A DNA stretch of 19,574 nt from Bacillota bacterium. Lineage in GTDB: Bacteria > Bacillota > Clostridia > Lachnospirales > Lachnospiraceae. The notes below the pieces were generated by a model. It was not told the DNA's origin. It was given only the letters and a program-made list of their open reading frames with translations, and ran no database searches. Where the stretch lies: assembly GCA_023450835.1 (NCBI GenBank), contig JAEXGM010000078.1, positions 1 through 19,574 of the forward strand, given 5' to 3'. The translations under genes and the position numbers were made by a program. Positions 13,335-19,574 of the stretch are shown here, one piece after another. Each line of letters opens with the position of its first letter. Position 1 is the stretch's first letter.

Positions 13335-15677
13335 ATGGAAAACAATTTTAAACAATACGTAAATACCATATTGGAACTGGATTACCGCAAAACCGTGAAA
13401 GAAGCCGATGCTACGGAGCTTTATCACGCTGTTTCAAAAGCAGTAATGCAGATGATCAAGAAGGACTGGGATAAAGACGCATCTACAAAAAAAGTTGCTT
13501 ATCTGTCCGCGGAATTTCTGGTAGGAAGGCTGGTATACAGCAATCTCTTAAACAGCGGACTTTATCATACTTACGCTGAAATGATGGGAGAAAACAATCT
13601 GGATATCGGAATTTTTGAAGATATCGAAGATGCCGCTTTGGGTAACGGAGGACTTGGCAGACTGGCAGCCTGCTTCTTAGATTCCGGTGCTACTCTCGGT
13701 ATTCCTTTAAATGGTTATGGAATACGTTACAAGTATGGATTGTTCAAGCAGTACTTTGAAGATGGTTTCCAGAAGGAAATGCCCGACGACTGGCAGCGGT
13801 TCGGAGACCCCTGGTCCGTAAGAAAAGACAAGGAAAAGATAAGAATAGATTTTAAGAACCAGTCAGTATATGCCGTGCCTTACGATACACCGGTCATCGG
13901 TTATGGCGGTAATACGGTGAATTATTTAAGACTGTGGCAGGCAGAGCCTATAGAAGAATTTAACTTTGAGCTCTTTAATGAGCAGAAATACGATAAAGCG
14001 GTTAAGAACAGGGATGAGGCGGAAGCAATTTCAAGTCTTCTCTATCCCAATGATTCCACCGATGCCGGTAAGAAGCTCCGTCTGAAACAGCAGTATTTCT
14101 TTGCGGCGGCTTCCGTAAGGGATATGGTAAGCAGATACAAGGAGAAGCATGGCAATGACTTTAGCCGCTTCTCGGAAGAATATGCAATTCAGTTAAATGA
14201 TACCCATCCTGTTGTGGCAATCCCGGAATTCTTAAGAATTCTGATGGAGGAAGAGAAGATTTCCTTTGCAAAGGCTTTCCGTCTTGCAAGAGAGACTTTT
14301 GCCTATACAAACCACACGGTTATGGCAGAAGCCCTGGAAAAATGGAGTGTTTCTCTATTCCGTGCAGTTATCCCCAATGTATATAAATATGTGGTCATGC
14401 TGCAAAAGGCGCTGATGAAGGAATTGAAAGCTTTTGGCAAAACTACGGAAGATGAGCAGAAGATATACAACATTATAGACAGCAATCTGATATATATGGC
14501 AAGACTTGCAGTATTTGCAAGCCATTCCACCAACGGTGTGGCAGGGCTTCATACGGAAATCTTAAAGAAAGATGTATTAAAAGAATGGTATGAGATTTTT
14601 CCTGAACGTTTCCAAAATAAGACCAACGGTATTACCCAGAGAAGATGGCTTTCTCTTTCCAATATGGAACTGTCCGGCTTTATCACCGACAAGATAGGAA
14701 ACTCCTGGATTTTAAATCTGGATAGTTTAAAGAAGCTGGAAGAATATAAGGATAATAAGCAGGTTATCAAGCAGTATGGAGACATCAAGCGCATTAAAAA
14801 GCAGCAGCTTGCAGATTATATTAAGAAGCAGGAGAATATCCTGATTAATCCGGATTTCATTTTTGATATCCAGATAAAGAGGCTCCATGAATACAAGCGT
14901 CAGCTTCTCAATGCATTTTCCATTATGGATATCTATTTTGGCATCAAAGATGGAAGTATTAAGGACTTTACACCGACGCTGTTCCTGTTTGGAGCAAAGG
15001 CCGCACCCGGATACTTCAGGGCAAAAGGAATCATCAAGTATATTAATGAGATAGCAAAGCTTATTGATTCCGACCCGGAGGTAAAGGACTTGATGCAGGT
15101 AGTGTTTGTATCCAATTATAATGTCTCTTATGCACAAAAGCTTGTACCGGCTGCCGATATCTCAGAGCAGATTTCAACGGCAGGAACGGAAGCTTCCGGA
15201 ACCGGCAATATGAAACTGATGCTAAACGGCGCCGTAACTCTTGGAACTTACGATGGAGCAAACATCGAAATCGTGGAACAGGCGGGGGAAGAAAATAATT
15301 ACATCTTCGGTGCAAAGGTAGAGGAGATAGAGGAAATTAAGGATACCTACAATCCGGTTAAGATTTATAACTCTGATTCCAGAATTAAGAGAGTATTGGA
15401 TACTCTGATTGACGGAACCTTTGATGATAACGGAACGGGAATGTTTAAGGAACTCTACGAGGCTATCCTAAAGGGAGCCAGCTGGCATAAACCGGATCAT
15501 TACTTCCTGCTGTTAGATTTCCTTTCTTATACGGAAGCAAGGCTTAGAGCCAATAAGGATTATAAAGATTCCTTTGAATTCCACAGAAAATGTTTTATCA
15601 ATACCGCCAATGCAGGACTTTTCTCCAGTGACAGAACAATAAAAGAATACGCAAAAGACATCTGGGGCTTAGTATGA
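13335..15677 (+). CDS. malP: Maltodextrin/glycogen phosphorylase (GT35)
   Basis: A 780-aa pyridoxal-phosphate enzyme that releases glucose-1-phosphate from the non-reducing end of maltodextrin or glycogen using phosphate. EASGTGNMKLMLNGAVTLGTYDGANIEI contains the cofactor-binding Lys (K627). Other family hallmarks are YLSAEFLVGR, ALGNGGLGRLAACFLDS, QLNDTHP, NGITQRRWL, DIQIKRLHEYKRQLLNA and VFVSNYNVSYA. It lacks the N-terminal phosphorylation/AMP extension of muscle enzymes and is slightly shorter than E. coli MalP. ATG 13335 follows GAGG by about nine bases. It acts with malQ upstream and the importer downstream. It could also serve glycogen breakdown, but the operon context favours maltodextrin use. 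Confidence 0.96.
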   Translation: MENNFKQYVNTILELDYRKTVKEADATELYHAVSKAVMQMIKKDWDKDASTKKVAYLSAEFLVGRLVYSNLLNSGLYHTYAEMMGENNLDIGIFEDIEDAALGNGGLGRLAACFLDSGATLGIPLNGYGIRYKYGLFKQYFEDGFQKEMPDDWQRFGDPWSVRKDKEKIRIDFKNQSVYAVPYDTPVIGYGGNTVNYLRLWQAEPIEEFNFELFNEQKYDKAVKNRDEAEAISSLLYPNDSTDAGKKLRLKQQYFFAAASVRDMVSRYKEKHGNDFSRFSEEYAIQLNDTHPVVAIPEFLRILMEEEKISFAKAFRLARETFAYTNHTVMAEALEKWSVSLFRAVIPNVYKYVVMLQKALMKELKAFGKTTEDEQKIYNIIDSNLIYMARLAVFASHSTNGVAGLHTEILKKDVLKEWYEIFPERFQNKTNGITQRRWLSLSNMELSGFITDKIGNSWILNLDSLKKLEEYKDNKQVIKQYGDIKRIKKQQLADYIKKQENILINPDFIFDIQIKRLHEYKRQLLNAFSIMDIYFGIKDGSIKDFTPTLFLFGAKAAPGYFRAKGIIKYINEIAKLIDSDPEVKDLMQVVFVSNYNVSYAQKLVPAADISEQISTAGTEASGTGNMKLMLNGAVTLGTYDGANIEIVEQAGEENNYIFGAKVEEIEEIKDTYNPVKIYNSDSRIKRVLDTLIDGTFDDNGTGMFKELYEAILKGASWHKPDHYFLLLDFLSYTEARLRANKDYKDSFEFHRKCFINTANAGLFSSDRTIKEYAKDIWGLV

Positions 15678-15697
15678 ATTATTGGAAAGAATAATTC
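15676..15697 (+). other. Small hairpin overlapping the malP stop
   Basis: GAATTATT (15676-15683) and AATAATTC (15690-15697) are perfect complements with a 6-nt loop. No T-run follows, so it is not a good terminator. It may separate or stabilise malP and malE messages. Confidence 0.45.
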
Positions 15698-15809
15698 AGA
15701 CACAAGTTTAGGCGTACGGGGGAAGATAAGAAATTATTTTATAAGGCACCAGCGCGAAGGCGTTCATGCATAGAAACAATATATAATTTATGGGAAAGAG
15801 GTATTTAAA

Positions 15810-17114
15810 ATGAAGAAGAGCAGAAAAATTCTTACTTTGCTTATGGTTATGGTTCTTGTAATCGGAAGCTTAGCCGGTTGCAAAAGCAAAAGTGAAAACA
15901 ACACAGCGGGCAATAATACAGGAAATGCCCAGACAACAGACGCCGCTACAGCTACTCCTGAGGCTACACAGGCAGCACCTACTGATGTAACTCTTAAAGT
16001 ATGGGCTCCCCAGGAAGAACAGGAAATCTTAAAGCAGATGTGCGATAACTTTAAGGCAGCACATCCGGAATACAACCTTACATTTGATTTCGGTGTAGTA
16101 TCCGAAGCAGATGCATCCACAGAACTTCAGAAAGACCCTGCGGCAGGTGCAGACGTATTTGCATTTGCATCTGACCAGACTTCCGTACTTTCCAATGCAG
16201 GTATTTTATATCCTATCACATTAGATGTTGATAAGATTACAGCAGACAATGCACCTGCATCAATAAAAGCAGCTACCGTAAACGGACAGCTCTATGCTTA
16301 TCCATTTACACCTAACTCCTGGTTCATGTATTATGATAAGAGCAAGTACACAGAAGAAGAAGTTGCTTCTCTTGATACTATGATGGCAAAAGATTTAGGA
16401 GACAAGGTGAAGAATTTCTCCGTAGACCTTGATAACGGCTGGTATATTTCCGCTTTCTTCTTTGCAAATGGCTGTACATTATTCGGACCTGACGGAACAG
16501 ATCCAACTTCTTGTACATTTAATGATGATAACGGTGTGGCAGTTGCTGATTACCTTATCGATTTGGCAAAGAGCCCTAAATTCATGGATGAAGCAGATAA
16601 CAACACTTTAGCAGCCTTCAAAGATGGTACTTTAGCAGCAGCATGCTCCGGTACCTGGAATGCAGATGCTATCAAAGAAGCTTTAGGCGACAACTATGCC
16701 GCTACAGCTCTTCCTAAAATTACAATCAACGGACAAGATAAACAGCTGAGCAACTTTGCAGACTTTAAGTTAATCGGTGTTAACTCCCAGACAAAATTCG
16801 CTGTTCCCGCTATGCAGTTAGCTGAATACTTAGGCAGCGAAGAGTGCCAGAAGCTTAGATTCGAAAAGAGAAGCATTGCTCCTACAAATATTAAATTAGC
16901 TACCGACCCCGCAGTTCTTGCAAATCCTGCTGTAGCAGCATTAAGCCTTCAGGCTTCTTACTCTACCTTACAGTCATCCATTCCTCAGATGGGTAACTAC
17001 TGGACACCTGCTCAGGCATTTGGTGCTGAAATCTTAAATGGTACTGTAACAAAGGATAATGCAAAACAGAAACTTGACGACATGGTTAATAGCATACTTT
17101 CATCTATTGGCTAA
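15810..17114 (+). CDS. malE: Maltodextrin-binding lipoprotein
   Basis: A 434-aa extracellular solute-binding protein (family 1) of an ABC sugar importer, anchored to the membrane by lipid. The signal peptide is MKKSRKILTLLMVMVLVIGS, followed by the lipobox LAGC with C24 as the lipidated residue. A Ser/Asn/Thr/Ala linker runs from about 25 to 54. The mature domain begins VTLKVWAPQEEQEILKQMCDNFKAAHPEYN and includes LYAYPFTPNSWFMYYDKSKY and AACSGTWNADAIKEALG, as in maltose-binding proteins. ATG 15810 has AGAGG eight bases upstream. It is 132 bp after malP. TATAAT at 15782-15787 could be a -10, but I see no good -35. The downstream hairpin (17138-17179) probably raises its level over the permeases. 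Maltodextrin specificity is inferred from the operon. Confidence 0.95.
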   Translation: MKKSRKILTLLMVMVLVIGSLAGCKSKSENNTAGNNTGNAQTTDAATATPEATQAAPTDVTLKVWAPQEEQEILKQMCDNFKAAHPEYNLTFDFGVVSEADASTELQKDPAAGADVFAFASDQTSVLSNAGILYPITLDVDKITADNAPASIKAATVNGQLYAYPFTPNSWFMYYDKSKYTEEEVASLDTMMAKDLGDKVKNFSVDLDNGWYISAFFFANGCTLFGPDGTDPTSCTFNDDNGVAVADYLIDLAKSPKFMDEADNNTLAAFKDGTLAAACSGTWNADAIKEALGDNYAATALPKITINGQDKQLSNFADFKLIGVNSQTKFAVPAMQLAEYLGSEECQKLRFEKRSIAPTNIKLATDPAVLANPAVAALSLQASYSTLQSSIPQMGNYWTPAQAFGAEILNGTVTKDNAKQKLDDMVNSILSSIG

Positions 17115-17137
17115 TAGATAATTTTTTGAGATAAGCA

Positions 17138-17179
17138 GGAAGCTGGGGCTATTGCAAATAAAGCCCCGCTTCCCTTTTT
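17138..17179 (+). terminator. Partial terminator between malE and malF
   Basis: Arms 17138-17150 and 17162-17173 form 12 pairs with one bulged T, an 11-nt loop, then TTTTT at 17175-17179. The stem is GC-rich. Read-through must occur for malF and malG to be expressed, unless they have a promoter I did not find. Confidence 0.8.
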
Positions 17180-17221
17180 CTCTGAAATAAAGCTTAGCCG
17201 GCTGTGAATGGAGGGCATGGT

Positions 17222-18637
17222 TTGAAAATGGAAAAAGAGAACATAGGGCAGAAATTTAGCAAAGCCTTCAGGGCATTAGGCCGGTGGTTTGCATTTTTCG
17301 GAGAACATTTTATAAAGGGAGATATTTTAACGAAGCTCTCTTTTGGTATCCTTGGATTATCCAATATAATAAGAGGACAGATTATTAAAGGGTTGCTCTT
17401 TCTTGGAATCGAGGCAGCATATATTTTTTACATGATTAATACCGGGATTCACTCCCTGGGTGGATTAAAGGATTTAGGTTCCCGCAAGCAGGGAATGGTT
17501 ATGGATGATAAGCTCGGTATATTTGTAATGCAAAAAGGTGATAATTCCATGCTTATCCTACTGTATGGTGTTGTGGCTATGTCCATTACAATTGCTTTCA
17601 TCGTTTTCTATCGAACAGCTCTTCGTTCCGCTCTTTCTGCACAGAAAGTCAAAGAACAGGGGGAAAGACCAGCCGGCTTTCTGGAAGAAATCAAAGCCTA
17701 TTTTGATAAGGACCTTCATAAGACCCTGATGGCATTGCCGGTAACGGGAATACTCCTTTTTACGGTATTGCCTCTGTTCTTTATGATTCTGATTGCCTTT
17801 ACAAATTATGATCACGATCATCAGCCGCCGGGAAATCTGTTCACCTGGGTCGGTCTGCTCAATTTTAAAACTATCTTATTTTCCGGTAAAACTGTTTCTC
17901 ATACCTTCTGGCTGATTTTAGGCTGGACCTTTGTATGGGCAGTATTTGCTACAGGTTTAAACTACTTATTTGGAATTTTATTGGCTTTATTGATTAATAG
18001 AAAAGAGACAAAGGCAAAAGGTTTATGGCGTACGCTTTTTGTAATATCCATTGCGGTGCCCCAGTTTGTTTCCCTTTTGGTTGTCAGAACCATGTTAAAC
18101 AACAGCGGAGCAGTAAATGCCCTGCTTCACCAGCTGGGACTATTGGCGCCCGGAAAATATCTTCCCTTTCTCTCCGACCCCACCTGGGCGAGAATTACGG
18201 TCATTATAGTGAACCTATGGGTTGGTATTCCCTATACCATGCTTATTACTACAGGTATTCTCTCCAATATACCTTCCGACCTTTATGAATCTGCAAAAGT
18301 GGATGGAGCGAAGCCGGTTACGATTTTCTTCAAGATTACGATGCCTTATGTACTGTTTGTAACAACGCCTTACCTGATTACACAGTTTATCGGTAATTTT
18401 AATAACTTTAACGTAATATACTTCCTGACAGGAGGCGGTCCTGACAGCTTATCCTACTATCAGGCAGGAAAGACGGATCTTTTGGTCACCTGGCTTTATA
18501 AGCTGACTACCGGACAGATGAAGGATTATTCCTTTGCCTCTACTATTGGTATTCTGGTGTTTATTATATCAGCGATATTTTCACTGACGACCTACAGAAG
18601 AACGGCATCCTATAACAGAGAGGAGGATTTCCAGTAA
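17222..18637 (+). CDS. malF: Maltodextrin ABC transporter permease, MalF type
   Basis: A 471-aa inner-membrane permease, half of the transmembrane channel. Hydrophobic segments lie at about 57-74, 109-130, 170-193, 228-258, 271-290, 324-344, 375-400 and near the C-terminus. The EAA loop that contacts the ATPase reads YESAKVDGAKPVTIFFKITMP (about 355-375). The N-terminal part with two extra segments is longer than in short sugar permeases and recalls E. coli MalF. The start is placed at TTG 17222, where GGAGGG (17210-17215) is six bases upstream. ATG 17228 and GTG 17204 are in-frame alternatives; the latter lacks a ribosome site. The stop overlaps the malG start by one base (TAATG), which suggests translational coupling. 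Confidence 0.93.
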   Translation: MKMEKENIGQKFSKAFRALGRWFAFFGEHFIKGDILTKLSFGILGLSNIIRGQIIKGLLFLGIEAAYIFYMINTGIHSLGGLKDLGSRKQGMVMDDKLGIFVMQKGDNSMLILLYGVVAMSITIAFIVFYRTALRSALSAQKVKEQGERPAGFLEEIKAYFDKDLHKTLMALPVTGILLFTVLPLFFMILIAFTNYDHDHQPPGNLFTWVGLLNFKTILFSGKTVSHTFWLILGWTFVWAVFATGLNYLFGILLALLINRKETKAKGLWRTLFVISIAVPQFVSLLVVRTMLNNSGAVNALLHQLGLLAPGKYLPFLSDPTWARITVIIVNLWVGIPYTMLITTGILSNIPSDLYESAKVDGAKPVTIFFKITMPYVLFVTTPYLITQFIGNFNNFNVIYFLTGGGPDSLSYYQAGKTDLLVTWLYKLTTGQMKDYSFASTIGILVFIISAIFSLTTYRRTASYNREEDFQ

Positions 18638-19491
18638 TGAAAAGACCTAGCGCTTACCGTACAAAAAAAGTTACAAAAAATGTTCTGGCCCATGTACTTT
18701 TAGCAGTCCTGGCCTTTATATGGCTGGTACCCATACTCTGGATTGTTATGACCTCCTTCAGCGGGGACAAAGCATTTTCCAGTAATTTTATACCGAGTAA
18801 ATTTACTGTGAATAATTTCAAGACCTTGTTTACGGATACGGCACAGTTCTACTTCCTGCGCTGGTTTATGAATACTTTGATCGTTGCCGTATGCTCCTGT
18901 ATATTGTCAACTTTTTATGTGTTATCCGTGTCCTACGCCATCTCCAGGTTACGTTTTAAGATGAGAAAGCCATATATGAACATAGCACTGATCCTTGGCA
19001 TGTTCCCGGGATTCATGTCTATGATCGCAGTTTACTATATATTAAAGGGATTAAACCTGACCCAGTCACTTTTAGCCCTGATTCTTGTGTATTCCGGCGG
19101 TGCGGGCTTGGGCTTTTATATTGCCAAAGGCTTCTTTGATACCATCCCCCGCTCCATTGATGAAGCGGCCTGGCTTGACGGTGCCACCAAATGGAATGTT
19201 TTCACCAGAATTACAATACCTTTGTCAAAACCCATTATCATATACACCATCCTGACCTCCTTTATGGCACCTTGGGGAGATTATATCTTCGTAAGTGTTA
19301 TCATGGGAGATAAATACAACAACTATACGGTAGCACTGGGACTGTATAAGATGCTGGAAAGAGAGTTCATTACCACCTGGTATAACCGCTTTGCGGCAGG
19401 TGCGGTGCTTGTTTCCATACCGATTGCGCTGCTCTTTATCTTCATGCAGAAATATTATGTAGAAGGTATATCAGGAGCAGTAAAGGGTTAA
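18637..19491 (+). CDS. malG: Maltodextrin ABC transporter permease, MalG type
   Basis: A 284-aa inner-membrane permease that pairs with MalF. About six membrane segments are visible, beginning LLAVLAFIWLVPILWIVMTSF (21-41). The EAA loop DEAAWLDGATKWNVFTRITIPL (175-196) carries the usual E-A-A...G...I-x-P-L residues for contact with the ATPase. The length is typical. ATG 18637 overlaps the malF stop, with AGGAGG (18621-18626) inside the end of malF. No ATPase gene follows in the window; a shared MsmK/MalK-like ATPase elsewhere in the genome is the usual arrangement in Gram-positive bacteria. Confidence 0.95.
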   Translation: MKRPSAYRTKKVTKNVLAHVLLAVLAFIWLVPILWIVMTSFSGDKAFSSNFIPSKFTVNNFKTLFTDTAQFYFLRWFMNTLIVAVCSCILSTFYVLSVSYAISRLRFKMRKPYMNIALILGMFPGFMSMIAVYYILKGLNLTQSLLALILVYSGGAGLGFYIAKGFFDTIPRSIDEAAWLDGATKWNVFTRITIPLSKPIIIYTILTSFMAPWGDYIFVSVIMGDKYNNYTVALGLYKMLEREFITTWYNRFAAGAVLVSIPIALLFIFMQKYYVEGISGAVKG

Positions 19492-19519
19492 AAGGATTAT
19501 CAAGAATAGGCTTAAAATG

Positions 19520-19570
19520 AGAAAGAGAGAAAGGGACTTAACAGTCAAGAGCCTTCCCTCTTTCTTGTTA
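19520..19570 (+). terminator. Probable terminator after malG
   Basis: AGAAAGAG (19520-19527) pairs with 19558-19565. AAGG (19531-19534) pairs with 19552-19555 across a small internal loop, and GACT/AGTC closes the tip (19535-19538 with 19543-19546). Only a short T-rich stretch follows, near the end of the window. Confidence 0.5.
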
Positions 19571-19574
19571 CATA

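Noticed and set aside
15759..15787. Separate promoter for malE with TATAAT at 15782-15787
   Set aside because: No recognisable -35 lies at 16-18 bp, and the start would leave almost no leader before the ribosome site. Possible but not supported.

Overview
The window reads as a chromosomal segment from a motile anaerobic Firmicute, most likely a Lachnospiraceae (Clostridium cluster XIVa) member. The reasons are a moderately AT-rich composition, strong GGAGG-type ribosome sites, frequent TTG/GTG starts, the particular forms of flagellin, FliS and the maltose regulator, and SigD-like promoters. I cannot name genus or species. I see no rRNA, tRNA, CRISPR array, transposase or phage gene.

Layout. 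(1) 65-2122, plus strand: a sigma-70-related protein with no region 4 and a degenerate melting/-10 region, then a DUF3810-type membrane protein carrying an HExxH metallopeptidase motif. The pair ends in an intrinsic terminator. (2) 2123-2872, minus strand: a convergent, unrecognised protein with a possible PD-(D/E)XK nuclease core and a C-terminal winged-helix-like segment. (3) 3021-4316, plus: an M18 zinc aminopeptidase. Its promoter is back-to-back with that of the minus-strand gene. (4) 4317-4908: a gene-free stretch holding a strong vegetative promoter, a candidate structured RNA of about 140 nt ending in its own terminator, a long nested inverted repeat, and a SigD-type promoter.

(5) 4909-10255: a late flagellar cluster. 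It contains a large protein with a FliK-like C-terminal domain, flagellin, and the flagellin export chaperone FliS. A second SigD-like promoter inside the end of the FliK-like gene could give flagellin its own high-level transcription. A hairpin between flagellin and fliS probably lowers fliS output. (6) 10268-10358: a nested hairpin between the convergent fliS and LacI-type genes.

(7) 10371-19491: a maltodextrin module. A LacI-family regulator (minus strand) is divergent from malQ-malP-malE-malF-malG. The 5' intergenic region has a promoter for each direction and three copies of a TTNTCGAAAA motif, which are the likely operators. The substrate-binding lipoprotein and two permeases import maltodextrin. 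4-alpha-glucanotransferase and phosphorylase then convert it to glucose and glucose-1-phosphate. No ATPase (malK/msmK) is present in the window, so it must be encoded elsewhere. A hairpin after malE fits higher expression of the binding protein than of the permeases.

Points most worth a second look are the degenerate sigma protein next to a membrane metalloprotease, the candidate RNA plus long inverted repeat ahead of the flagellar genes, the nuclease-like orphan, and the repeat-containing FliK-like protein.
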